DNA of 57,103 bases, taken from contig NZ_JASFDV010000039.1 in NCBI RefSeq assembly GCF_030766825.1, positions 1 to 57,103 of the forward strand, in the 5' to 3' direction. Shown one piece after another: positions 17,017-25,385 of the stretch. Each line of letters begins with the position of its first letter. Within the stretch, counting starts at the first letter, position 1. Position numbers and translations under genes: made by a program. Under the pieces are notes generated by a model that ran no database searches, had not been told where the DNA came from, and saw only the letters and a program-made list of their open reading frames with translations. The DNA is from Nocardiopsis sp. CC223A. GTDB lineage: Bacteria > Actinomycetota > Actinomycetes > Streptosporangiales > Streptosporangiaceae.

Positions 17017-17705
17017 ACGACGAGGACCGTGCCGTGGAGCGGACCGAGTTCTGGCACCAGCTCACCGAGGAGGAGCGTGCGGACCTGCGTGTCTCGGGCG
17101 CGCTGCGCCGCTGGTCGCGCCGGGAGATCCTCTTCCACGAGGGCGGGGCCTCCGACCAGGTGCTGATCGTGCTCACCGGGCGGTGCAAGGTGTCCTCCCA
17201 CACCGCGGGCGGAACCGAGGCGGTGCTGGCGGTGCGCGGGCCGGGGACCCTGGTCGGGGAGCTGGGCGTCATCGACGGCAGCCCCCGGTCGGCGACCGTG
17301 CAGGCCCTGGACGACCTGACCGCGCTGGCCCTGACCCCGGACCGGTTCGAGGCCTACCTGCGGCGGTGGCCGCGGGTGTCGCTGCTCCTGCTGCGCATGG
17401 TCACCTCCCGGCTGCGCGACGCCGACCGCAAGCGGGTCGAGTTCGGCGCCCTGGACGCGGGGCGCCGCGTGGCCTCGCGCCTGGTGGAGCTGGCCGAGAA
17501 GTTCGGCCGCACCGAGGAGGGCGACGACGTGCGCCTGGACCTGCCGGTGTCCCAGGACGAGCTGGCGTCCTGGACGGGGGTGTCGCGGGCGGCGGTCAAC
17601 AAGGCCCTGTCCCTGCTGCGCGCCCGCGGGTGGATCAGCACCGGCCGGATGAGCATCACCCTGCACGACGTCGCCGCCCTGCGCGGCTACGCCGAGGACG
17701 CCTGA
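17013..17705 (+). CDS. Crp/Fnr-family cyclic-nucleotide-binding transcription regulator
   Basis: This 230-residue protein has an N-terminal cNMP-binding beta-roll with phosphate-binding cassette GELGVIDGSPRSATV (Glu, Arg and Ser-Ala retained), a dimerisation helix, and a C-terminal winged helix with QDELASWTGVSRAAVNKALS. GTG at 17013 overlaps the cyclase stop as GTGA; another GTG lies one codon upstream. Retention of the binding cassette and translational coupling to a cyclase support a direct cAMP (or cGMP)-responsive switch. Targets are unknown. Confidence 0.92.
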   Translation: MNDEDRAVERTEFWHQLTEEERADLRVSGALRRWSRREILFHEGGASDQVLIVLTGRCKVSSHTAGGTEAVLAVRGPGTLVGELGVIDGSPRSATVQALDDLTALALTPDRFEAYLRRWPRVSLLLLRMVTSRLRDADRKRVEFGALDAGRRVASRLVELAEKFGRTEEGDDVRLDLPVSQDELASWTGVSRAAVNKALSLLRARGWISTGRMSITLHDVAALRGYAEDA

Positions 17706-17760
17706 CCGGCACGGGTGCGCACCGCCCCGTCGCCGCCGATGGCGGGCGGGGCGGAAGGCC

Positions 17761-18021
17761 GACCGGGTCCACCCGGCCCACCCGGTCGTAGCCGTGTCCG
17801 AGCATGGACAGCGGCACCGGGCGCACGATCCCCCACAGGGGCGAGCGCGGCCAGGTGCCCGGGGCCTGCTGCGGCGGCCCCCGGAACGCGTACTCCTCGG
17901 CCGCGCACCGCAACGGGACCGGTGCGAGGCGGACCGCGATCCCGGCGAGGAGCAGGGGCTCCGGCCGCGGCACGGAGGCGTCGGCGGGCGGGTCGAGCAG
18001 GAAGGCGCCCCGGTACACGAT
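17761..18021 (-). pseudogene. Remnant of a CPBP (CAAX/Abi) intramembrane protease gene
   Basis: A minus-strand frame encodes RCAAEEYAFRGPPQQ, SPLWGIVRPVP and LGHGYDRVGRVD. These match the EExxxR catalytic motif, the SxxWG helix and the HGYDxxG motif of CPBP family proteases. Prolines and arginines interrupt the hydrophobic helices, no sensible start exists, and the C-terminal half dissolves into Arg/Pro-rich sequence. I read it as a decayed fragment. Confidence 0.6.
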
Positions 18022-18317
18022 CGCGTAGAGCGGTACGAGACCCTGTACGCGAAGCCGCACGTCACCAACCGGGTGCAGTCGGCGATCCGGGTGCTCGGAC
18101 TGATCGCCCGCACCCCGGAGGACGGCGCGACGCGCTGACGGCCCGTCCGGGTGGGACACGGCGGGCCCCCGGACCCCGGTCCCGATCAGAGCACGTCCCA
18201 CTCAGAGCACGTCCCACTCCCGGGTCGACCGCACCGGGCGCCCGGCCGTGTGCCGGAGCGCCGTGCCCGCAGGGGTTCCGCTCCCGGCCGGCCCCTGTTG
18301 CGCGAGCGTGGAACACC
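18022..18317. other. Apparently gene-free decayed region
   Basis: No credible coding region is visible between the CPBP remnant and the promoter at 18318. A short plus-strand stretch encoding PHVTNRVQSAIRVLG looks helix-turn-helix-like but has no protein-like context. A 16-bp tandem duplication lies at 18186-18217. Confidence 0.5.
18186..18217. repeat. 16-bp perfect tandem duplication
   Basis: TCAGAGCACGTCCCAC is present twice back to back (18186-18201 and 18202-18217). Confidence 0.85.
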
Positions 18318-18347
18318 TTGACGGCACATGCAGAACATTCATAAAAT
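18318..18347 (+). promoter_or_regulatory. Strong sigma70-like promoter
   Basis: TTGACG (18318-18323) and TAAAAT (18342-18347) are separated by 18 nt, each one base from the bacterial consensus. They sit in the most AT-rich stretch of this part of the window (about 18325-18385). The promoter points toward the Enzyme I-like gene at 18785. Confidence 0.65.
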
Positions 18348-18784
18348 CAACTGAACCAAAAGTAAACGGATACATTCCAACATCCACATGGTGGAGGGGC
18401 GCCCGGGAACCCGCGGTGCGCCGCCTCGCGGTGCGCGGTCCCCGCCCCGGAACCACCACCCCCCATGGGCCTTCCCCTGCTCCGGAGAGGCCGTCCCGCC
18501 GTGCTCGCCGGTATCCCCGGCACCTCGACGGGGCGCCCGAACCGGGTCGCGGCGGACCCCCGGCGCCGGCGGTCGCTCCCGAGCGCCGGGCGGCCTCGCC
18601 CGGCCGGCGCCCCCGCACCGCCGTTCTCCCCCTCGTCCCGGCGGGCGGGCGGCGCCGACCCCGCTCCAGCGACCCCCGACCACGCCCGGGCCCCGCCGGG
18701 CCCTTCGCCGTGCGTGCGACCGCCCCACCCCCCTCGGGCCCAGGCCGTCCCCCGGGCCCCGACACGTCGTCCCCTGGAGAGAAC
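18348..18784 (+). other. Long untranslated leader of the Enzyme I-like gene
   Basis: About 430 nt separate the promoter from the GTG start. The first 40 nt are A-rich and the rest is very GC-rich. The in-frame extension upstream is Arg/Pro-rich and not protein-like, and I recognise no riboswitch class. It may be a regulatory leader or decayed coding DNA. Confidence 0.4.
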
Positions 18785-19828
18785 GTGGCACATATCGCCT
18801 CCCCCCTTCCGGCCGGCCACGCCCCGACGCCGACGGGATCGGTCCTCGAACCGGCACCCGACGCCGGGGACACGGCGGTCCGGCTGCTCCTCGACGTCAG
18901 CGGGGAGGCCCTGGAGTCGACCGCGGTCGACGAAGGCGACGGCGTGGGGCTGCTCCGCACCGAGTTCCTGTTCCGCGACCGCGCGGAGCCGCCCACGCGG
19001 GACGAGCAGACCGCCGCCTACGCCGGGATGTTCGCGGCGGTCCCGGGACGCCCCCTCACGGTGCGCGTGCTCAATCCCGGTGCGGGCGGTCCGGTGCCCG
19101 CGCGGCCGCGGCACCGGGCGGGCACCCGGTCCGCGGGACACCGGGACGGCGGTACCGTCCACCTGTGCCGGGAACTGCTGGTGGACCAGCTCGCCGCCAT
19201 CGCCGCGGCGGCCAGGGAGACCGGGGCCGACGTCGGGGTGATGGCGCCGATGGTGTCCACACCCGGGGAGGCGGGGGAGTTCGCCGACCTCGCCCGTGCC
19301 CAGGGCGTGACCCGTGCCGGGGTGATGATCCAGGTCCCGGCGGCTGCCCTGCTCGCCGACCGGCTGCTGTACGAGGTGGACTTCGTGACGGTCTGCGCCA
19401 CCGACCTCGCCCGGTACACGATGGCCGTCGACCGGGCGGCGGACTTCCCCCCGGGCCTCCTGGACCCCTGGCAGCCCGCCCTGCTGTCGCTGATCGGCGC
19501 GGTCGGGCTCGCGGGCCGGAGCCTGCACGTTCCGGTGGGGGTGTGCGGGGACGCCGTCACCGATCCGCTGCTGGCCCTGGTGCTGGTGGGCCTGGGGGCC
19601 ACCGGTCTCTCGATGGCCGCCCCGGCCCTGCCCGCGGTGCGCGATGCCCTGAGCCGCCACACCCCCGGGGAATGCCGGCGCCTGGCAGGCCTGGCCCTGG
19701 GGGCCGGCTCGGCCCGTGCCCGACAGGCGGTCCGGGCGGCCGCCCGGACCGCGGCCGCGGGTGCCCGATCCCGCGGTTCAACGGCCGGGGGACGGACCGT
19801 GACGGGGGGACCGCGCCACGCCCGCTGA
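18785..19828 (+). CDS. Orphan PTS Enzyme I C-terminal-domain-like protein, catalytically altered
   Basis: This 347-residue protein corresponds to the PEP-binding TIM-barrel of Enzyme I/PPDK without the N-terminal phosphohistidine and HPr-binding domains. Recognisable are GDGVGLLRTEFLFRDR, VGVMAPMVSTPGE, GVMIQVPAAALLADRLLYE, VDFVTVCATDLARYTMAVDR and VPVGVCGDAVTDP with the catalytic-Cys position kept. Changes from the family include MIQVP for MIEVP (loss of a Mg-ligand Glu), ATDL for TNDL, and a scrambled VRVLNPGAGGPVP where R-T-x-D-x-G-G-D-K is expected. GTG at 18785 has GGAG 6 nt upstream. It may be a regulatory or inactive paralogue. The C-terminal 35 residues are Arg/Ala-rich. Confidence 0.72.
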   Translation: MAHIASPLPAGHAPTPTGSVLEPAPDAGDTAVRLLLDVSGEALESTAVDEGDGVGLLRTEFLFRDRAEPPTRDEQTAAYAGMFAAVPGRPLTVRVLNPGAGGPVPARPRHRAGTRSAGHRDGGTVHLCRELLVDQLAAIAAAARETGADVGVMAPMVSTPGEAGEFADLARAQGVTRAGVMIQVPAAALLADRLLYEVDFVTVCATDLARYTMAVDRAADFPPGLLDPWQPALLSLIGAVGLAGRSLHVPVGVCGDAVTDPLLALVLVGLGATGLSMAAPALPAVRDALSRHTPGECRRLAGLALGAGSARARQAVRAAARTAAAGARSRGSTAGGRTVTGGPRHAR

Positions 19829-19910
19829 CCGGCCCCGCGGTGCTCCCACCGCCCGCCCGCCACCGGACCGCGCCGTCCCGGCACGGGATCCGCGGACGGC
19901 GGCACCCCCG

Positions 19911-22900
19911 TCACGGGATGTCGGCCGGCAGCAGCGAGGTGAAGTCCTCCCGCGTCGGGGAGCCGCCCACCTCCATCAGGCGTCCGGCCTGCCGGGTGAT
20001 CATGCGCTCCAGGATCTGGCGCGCGTAGCGCGCGTTGCCGAACGACGCGTTCCGCTCCACCGTCGAGAAGTGCCGCCGCAGCGCCGCCCGGGTGTCCGGG
20101 ACGCACTCGTACCCCGAGGAGGCGGCCATCCGCGCGACGATGGTGACCAGTTCCTCGTCGCTGTAGGACGGGAACTCCACCCGGTGGTTGAACCGGGAGG
20201 CCAGGCCGGGGTTGGAGTCCATGAAGCGGTCCATCTCCGTCGGGTACCCGGCGACGATGACGGCGACCTCGTCGCGGTGGTCCTCCATCAGCTTGAGCAG
20301 GGTGTCCACGGCCTCCTGCCCGAAGTCGTTGCCCTCCCCGCGCGGGGTCAGGGTGTACGCCTCGTCGACGAAGAGGACGCCGCCCCGGGCACGCTCGAAC
20401 ACCTCCGCCGTGAGCTGCGCGGTGTGGCCGATGTAGCGGCCGACGAGGTCGGAGCGGGCGGCCTCCACCACGTGGTCGGCCGGCAGCACGCCCAGGGCGT
20501 GCAGCAGGCGGCCGTAGAGCCGCGCCACCGTGGTCTTACCGGTACCGGGAGGGCCGGTGAACACCAGGTGGTGGCTCATCGGCGACACCGGAAGGCCCAT
20601 GGACCGCCGCTGCTCCGCCATGAGCAGCAGGTTGGTGAGGTCGTTGACGGTGTCCTTCACCTGCCCCAGCCCCACCAGGGCGTCCAGCTCCCCGCGCAGG
20701 TCGATGATCTGCTGCCGGCGGTCGTCCGCGGTGGGGGGAGCGTCCGCCGCCGCTCCCAGGTCCTCCGGGAGCAGCAGGCTGAAGGAATCGGGGTCCTCGT
20801 GCGACGAGGAGCCGAGCCGGGCCGCCTGCCGGTCGATCATCTCCTCGAACAGCTTGCGGGCCTCGCGGGCGTTGCCGAAGGTCGGCCCCTTCGGGATCTG
20901 CGCGAAGTGCCGCAGCACCGCCTCCTCGGTCTCCGGGGCCAGCCGGTAGCTGTTCCCCTCGCAGAGCCCGCGGACGATCTCCACCAGTTCGGCGTCCTCG
21001 TAGTTGAGGAACTCGATGGTCTTGCTGAACCGCGAGGCCAGCCCGGGGTTCGCGGCCAGGAACCGCTCCATGTCGTCGGTGTAGCCCGCCACGATGACGG
21101 CGACCTCGTCCCGGTGGTCCTCCATGAGCTTCACCAGGGTGTCGATGGCCTCCCGCCCGAAGTCGGGACCCTTGCCCGAGTCGCCTCCGCTGGACAGGGT
21201 GTACGCCTCGTCGATGAACAGCACGCCGCCCTTGGCGCTCTCGAACACCTCGGTGGTCTTGATGGCCGTACCGCCGACGTACTGGGAGACGAGGTCCGCG
21301 CGGGCGACCTCCACCACGTGGCCGTACTTGAGCACGCCCAGCTCGGAGAGGACGCGCCCGTACAGGCGGGCGACCGTGGTCTTGCCCGTGCCCGGCGCGC
21401 CCCCGAAGACGAGGTGGCGGCTCATCGGCGGTGTCGGCAGGCCCATCTCCGCCCGGCGCTGCGCCATTCGGTTCCGGGTCATCAGTGTGCGGACCTCGTG
21501 CTTGACGTTGGCGAGACCGATCAGGCCGTCCAGCTCCGCGAGCGGACCCGCCCCCTCCTCCCCGGCCCCGGCCTCGTCCTCGTCGTCGAGCGGCGCGAGC
21601 GGTACCGCGGTGCCCGCCGTCTCCCCGTAGGCGTCGGGGGAGCCGTTCCCCTGGCTGTACAGGTCCTCGGTGCGGGCGTTCTCGCTGGCCACGGTCTGGC
21701 GCAGACCCGAGCGGCCGTTGTCGCGCACCGTGCAGTTCTCCACCACCACCTCCTCCGCGGAGTGGACCAGGACGCCGTCCGTCCGGTTCCCGAACACCTC
21801 GCAGCGCCGCAGGACGGCGCTCGCGTTCGCGGCCACCAGCACGCCGTTGCGCCGGCCCTCGCGCACCCGGGACCTGAGCACGGTGGCGCGGCCTCCCCCC
21901 TGGACCGAGACGCCGTCGCCCGAGGACTCCGCGATCTCGCAGTCCCGCACGTCGGCCTCGCCCCCCGAGCCCACGATCACGCCCGCGTCCCGGCTCTGGA
22001 CGATCCGCGCGCCCTCCAGCTCGACCCGGCCCCCCTCGTGCACGGCCACGGAAGCGTTCTTGGTGCGTTCGAAGGTCATCTCCTCCAACCTGCCCCGGGC
22101 GGAGCCCTCCAGGAGCACCCCGTGGCCGCCGGTGTCCTCCACCGCCATCCCCCGCAGGAACGGCGCTCCCCCCGTGACGACGATGCCGTGCCCGCGGGTC
22201 TCGCGCACGGTCCCGCGGTCGAACTCCGCCACGCTGTCCCCGGCCAGCAGGAGTCCTCCGCCGCCGCTCACGGTCAACTGGAGGAAGGTGGTCGAGGCCC
22301 GGCCGCCCGAGCGCAGCGCGTCCCCGCCCGCCTCCTCCACCGCGCACGAGTCGAACAGGCCCTGCGCGCGTTCGGTGACATGGATCCCGGTGCCCTTGGC
22401 CCTGACCACGCGGAGGCCGCTCACCTGGGGGTCGCAGCCGGCGCGGACCAGCACGCCGTCGCCCCCGGTCTCCTCGACGACGCAGTCCTCCACCACCGGG
22501 CGCGCCTGGCTGGAGAGCGCGATCCCCTCCTTCTCCGTGCGGTGCACGCGAAGCCGCCGCAGGGTGGTGGCCGCCCCGTCCTCCAGGGCCACACCGGGCT
22601 TGCCCGTGGCCGTGATCTCGCAGTCCTCCAGCGTGCCGCCCGCGCCCCCGCTCGCGAACAGCCCGTTGCCCCCGGCGTCCCGGAGCACGCTGGAGCGCAC
22701 CCACGGCCGCCCCTGCTCACCGATCACCAGGGCACTGGTCTTGACGTCCTCGACCACACAGTCCTCGATGGTCGTGCTCCCGGCGGACACGACGACCACG
22801 CCCGCCCCCTCGGAACAGCAGACGCGGCTGTCCCGCATGGCGAGCCCGCCGCCGCCCCTGACGGCGACGGCGGCCCACGCCGTCCCGTAGACCTCGCAGC

Positions 22901-23213
22901 CCGCCATCTCGACCTCTCCGGCGGGCACGTCCACGGCGGGGCGCTCCTCGTCCCGGCAGCGCAGCACGAGGCCGTCGAGCTTGACCGCCTCGGCCCCGGA
23001 GAGCACCGTGCTGCCCGAAGCGCTGGTGATCTCCACGCTTCCGCGTCCGTCGCGCGCCACCAGGGTGACGACCTCGCGCAGGACGAGGTTCTCCTCGTAA
23101 CGCCCCGGCGCGATGGTGATGACCGCATCGCCGACCGCCGCGTCCAGAGCGGACGTGATCGTGTCGTGCGCTCCCTGGACGTCGGGGTTGACGGTGAGGA
23201 GCTGCCTGCTCAT
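19911..23213 (-). CDS. Right-handed beta-helix protein fused to two AAA+ domains (EccA/CbxX-like)
   Basis: This 1100-residue fusion begins with about 500 residues of beta-helix coils (recurrent patterns such as VEDCVVEETGGDGVLVRAG and LRRCEVFGNRTDGVLVHS), as in NosD/PbH1 proteins. An acidic linker leads to two CbxX/SpoVK-type AAA+ modules. Module 1 has Walker A GGAPGTGKTT near residue 604 and Walker B GGVLFIDEAYTL; module 2 has TGPPGTGKTT near 887 and GGVLFVDEAYTL. Both keep sensor and arginine-finger regions (NPGLASRF). EccA proteins of T7SS are CbxX-family ATPases, so a chaperone role for secreted substrates is likely. The ATG at 23213 has GGAAGG upstream. It follows the T7SS operon but is separated from it by a terminator-like hairpin. 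Confidence 0.9.
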   Translation of the reverse strand: MSRQLLTVNPDVQGAHDTITSALDAAVGDAVITIAPGRYEENLVLREVVTLVARDGRGSVEITSASGSTVLSGAEAVKLDGLVLRCRDEERPAVDVPAGEVEMAGCEVYGTAWAAVAVRGGGGLAMRDSRVCCSEGAGVVVVSAGSTTIEDCVVEDVKTSALVIGEQGRPWVRSSVLRDAGGNGLFASGGAGGTLEDCEITATGKPGVALEDGAATTLRRLRVHRTEKEGIALSSQARPVVEDCVVEETGGDGVLVRAGCDPQVSGLRVVRAKGTGIHVTERAQGLFDSCAVEEAGGDALRSGGRASTTFLQLTVSGGGGLLLAGDSVAEFDRGTVRETRGHGIVVTGGAPFLRGMAVEDTGGHGVLLEGSARGRLEEMTFERTKNASVAVHEGGRVELEGARIVQSRDAGVIVGSGGEADVRDCEIAESSGDGVSVQGGGRATVLRSRVREGRRNGVLVAANASAVLRRCEVFGNRTDGVLVHSAEEVVVENCTVRDNGRSGLRQTVASENARTEDLYSQGNGSPDAYGETAGTAVPLAPLDDEDEAGAGEEGAGPLAELDGLIGLANVKHEVRTLMTRNRMAQRRAEMGLPTPPMSRHLVFGGAPGTGKTTVARLYGRVLSELGVLKYGHVVEVARADLVSQYVGGTAIKTTEVFESAKGGVLFIDEAYTLSSGGDSGKGPDFGREAIDTLVKLMEDHRDEVAVIVAGYTDDMERFLAANPGLASRFSKTIEFLNYEDAELVEIVRGLCEGNSYRLAPETEEAVLRHFAQIPKGPTFGNAREARKLFEEMIDRQAARLGSSSHEDPDSFSLLLPEDLGAAADAPPTADDRRQQIIDLRGELDALVGLGQVKDTVNDLTNLLLMAEQRRSMGLPVSPMSHHLVFTGPPGTGKTTVARLYGRLLHALGVLPADHVVEAARSDLVGRYIGHTAQLTAEVFERARGGVLFVDEAYTLTPRGEGNDFGQEAVDTLLKLMEDHRDEVAVIVAGYPTEMDRFMDSNPGLASRFNHRVEFPSYSDEELVTIVARMAASSGYECVPDTRAALRRHFSTVERNASFGNARYARQILERMITRQAGRLMEVGGSPTREDFTSLLPADIP

Positions 23214-23253
23214 CGGTTGCCTTCCTTGTGTTCTGCGGGCTGTGGCCGCGAAG

Positions 23254-23283
23254 GCGGGAGGGCGGCCGGGGCCGCCCTCCCGC
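23254..23283 (-). terminator. Perfect 12-bp hairpin between T7SS operon and beta-helix AAA+ gene
   Basis: GCGGGAGGGCGG, loop CCGGGG, then CCGCCCTCCCGC form a perfect stem 8 nt past the stop of the upstream membrane-protein gene. It probably terminates or attenuates transcription entering the AAA+ gene. Confidence 0.65.
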
Positions 23284-23291
23284 GGGGGATG

Positions 23292-24989
23292 TCAGGAGCA
23301 GTCGGCGCGCATGGCCGAAGCGGCCACGTGGGCGTTCTGGTGCTCGTCGTCGGGGAACGGGTCTCCGCCCGCGTTGGTGAGGCGCACCGTGAACACCTCC
23401 GAGGGGGACACGAAGCCCGTCACCTGGACCCACCCGCCCCGCACCTGGGACTGGTCGAACCCGAAGACGGCGACCGCCGCGTCCTCGGTGCGGTCCCCGG
23501 GGTGGAGCCGGTAGCGGGCCTCCCCGGACGCGACCCACAGCGGGCTCTCGTCGTCGGGGACGTGGACGTAGATCTCGCAGACCGCGCCCTGCCTGCCGGG
23601 GGTGAACGTCCAGGAGGCGGACTGGTGGTCGCCCCGCTCGGGGTCGCCCGACACGGGGACCGCGTCGTAGGACCCCTGGCAGCCCTCCTGGTCGTAGCCG
23701 CCGGGGCGCGTCGCCCAGCTCGCCGAGCCCTCGGCGCTCTCCCACCTGCCCTCGCCGGTGTAGGAGGCCCCCTCCGAACCCGCGCAGCCGGGGCCGGCGA
23801 GTGCGATGTAGCGGTCCTCCACGGCGACGGTCCGTTCGGTGGCGTCCTGGAGGATCGAGGAGGACTCCGGGGGGTCGGACCCGGTCAGCGGGGGTTCGGG
23901 GGGAGCGTCCTCGGCGGAGAAGGCCGTGCCGTCCGGAGAACCGGTGCCCTCCGGGGAGCCGGTGCCGTCCGGGGAGCCGGTGCCGTCGGCGTCCGCCCCC
24001 TCCGACGCGCCCGTGCCTTCTGACGTGTCCGTGCCCTCCGACGCGCCCGTGCCCTCTGATGCGTCCGTGCCCTCGGACGCGTCCGACGCGGCGGCGGTGT
24101 CCGCGGTGTCCTCCGGTGCCGTGTCGCCGGTCTGCGACCCGGTGTCCTCGGGGGGCTGCGACCCCGCGCTGGAATCGGTCCCCTCAGGTGCGGTGTCGGC
24201 ATCCCCGGACCCGGCGCCGGTGTCCTGGGTCCCTTGTGCGCCCTGGGCTTCCGTGTCGGCGGTCCCGACCCCTTCGGCGGTCCCCTCCGGAGCGCCGTCC
24301 CCGGCAGCCCCCTCGGTCCCGCCCGCCTCGTCCCCGTCCGGGCCCTCCTGGGCGGCCGGCGCGGAGGTCTCGACCGATCCGTTGCCCCCGACGGTCCCCG
24401 GGTCCGGCAGGGAGGGGTCGGCGCTCCCCGAGCGCACCTCCGGAACGAATCCCGGATCGGCGGCGCTCTCGGTCACGGGCGAGCCGTTGCCCCCCTCCGG
24501 GACCCCGGCGGCGCTGTCCGCCGTCACCTGCGACGACCGCCCCTCGCTCTGCCCGCCGACCGCGTCCGTCAGGAGGGTCTGCTGGGACGCGGTGTCCAGA
24601 CCCACCGTCGACGCGCCCGTGGTCACGGCGAAGGGCGCGATGACCAGGAGCGCCCCCGCGATGGCGGCACCGGCCAGCACGGGCGCCCCCGGCCGGTCCA
24701 GGGCGGGTCCGGCCTGCTCCTCGTCCCGCGCGCCGCTCCCCACGACCCCGCCCAGGGTCCGGGGCGGCTCCGGTTCGGCGACCGCTTCCGCTTCCGCTTC
24801 CGCGCCAGCGGGCTCCGGACGGTGCTCCACCTCGGGCAGCGCGTCCGCCGCCGCACCGGGATCCGGCCGCTCGGGGGCCTGCTCCGACAGGGCGGTACGG
24901 AACGCGTGGGCGGTGTCCTGCCCCGCGGCTTCCCGGGAGGCGTCCTCGGAACCGACGGGGCCGATCCCGTCCGCGGCGGGCCCGGTCAC
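23292..24989 (-). CDS. Membrane-anchored low-complexity protein of the T7SS operon
   Basis: I do not recognise a family for this 565-residue protein. An acidic N-terminal cytoplasmic region (about 115 residues, rich in Glu-Ala) leads to one hydrophobic segment, VLAGAAIAGALLVIAPFAV. A long Gly/Ser/Thr/Glu/Asp/Pro linker follows with repeats of SEGTGASEGTDT and GTGSPDGTGSPE. A compact C-terminal extracellular domain (about residues 410-565) includes YIALAGPGCAGSEG, GSASWATRPGGYDQEGC, SASWTFTP and FGFDQSQVRGGWVQVTGF, with four cysteines that could form disulfides. GTG at 24989 overlaps the previous stop as GTGA. A cell-surface beta-sandwich anchored by one helix is the simplest reading. Confidence 0.8.
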   Translation of the reverse strand: MTGPAADGIGPVGSEDASREAAGQDTAHAFRTALSEQAPERPDPGAAADALPEVEHRPEPAGAEAEAEAVAEPEPPRTLGGVVGSGARDEEQAGPALDRPGAPVLAGAAIAGALLVIAPFAVTTGASTVGLDTASQQTLLTDAVGGQSEGRSSQVTADSAAGVPEGGNGSPVTESAADPGFVPEVRSGSADPSLPDPGTVGGNGSVETSAPAAQEGPDGDEAGGTEGAAGDGAPEGTAEGVGTADTEAQGAQGTQDTGAGSGDADTAPEGTDSSAGSQPPEDTGSQTGDTAPEDTADTAAASDASEGTDASEGTGASEGTDTSEGTGASEGADADGTGSPDGTGSPEGTGSPDGTAFSAEDAPPEPPLTGSDPPESSSILQDATERTVAVEDRYIALAGPGCAGSEGASYTGEGRWESAEGSASWATRPGGYDQEGCQGSYDAVPVSGDPERGDHQSASWTFTPGRQGAVCEIYVHVPDDESPLWVASGEARYRLHPGDRTEDAAVAVFGFDQSQVRGGWVQVTGFVSPSEVFTVRLTNAGGDPFPDDEHQNAHVAASAMRADCS

Positions 24990-25336
24990 CGCCTGCCTCC
25001 GTGGGTACGCGGGTCGAACGAACCGGACACGTCGACGTTCACGCCCTCGGCGTTGGTGAAGTTCCGTGCGGTCTGGAGCGTTCCGTCGGCGGCCTGGCGC
25101 TGGGCTATGGCGATGTAGCGGAGCAGTTCCCACAGGAAGATCTCGGCCACGCCGAGGATCTCCTGCATCTGCTTCGAGTAGTCCCCCTTCTCACCCCAGG
25201 GCACCCCCAGGGCATCGCGGCCGGTGCGCGCGTGGGTCACGATCTGGTCCGTGTAGTCGGCGGCCTCGTAGATCCGCCTACCGTCCTGGTTGATCCCGTC
25301 GGGGTTGACGGAGAGGTGGTCACCCGGTCCGGACAT
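24986..25336 (-). CDS. Small helical T7SS-operon protein (WXG100-like size)
   Basis: This 116-residue, mostly helical protein begins MSGPGDHLSVNPDGINQDG and contains GRRIYEAADYTDQIVTHAR and EILGVAEIFLWELLRYIAIAQ, separated by VPWGEKGDY, where PWGEK could be the turn of a helix-turn-helix hairpin. Size and position suggest an ESX/EspC-like substrate or partner. The ATG at 25336 has a strong AAGGAGGAGG site. Confidence 0.72.
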   Translation of the reverse strand: MSGPGDHLSVNPDGINQDGRRIYEAADYTDQIVTHARTGRDALGVPWGEKGDYSKQMQEILGVAEIFLWELLRYIAIAQRQAADGTLQTARNFTNAEGVNVDVSGSFDPRTHGGRR

Positions 25337-25385
25337 CGTCCTCCTCCTTCGGTCTGGCCTCGGTCTGGTCGCTGCGAACGGGTGG

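Noticed and set aside
17794..18138. Short plus-strand frame with a helix-turn-helix-like end (PHVTNRVQSAIRVLG)
   Set aside because: Most of the frame is Arg/Pro-rich and antisense to the CPBP remnant. The HTH resemblance is too short to call a gene.
20070..24023. Plus-strand open frame of about 1,300 codons opposite the beta-helix/AAA+ gene
   Set aside because: The minus strand encodes two intact AAA+ modules with Walker motifs; the plus frame is a compositional shadow.
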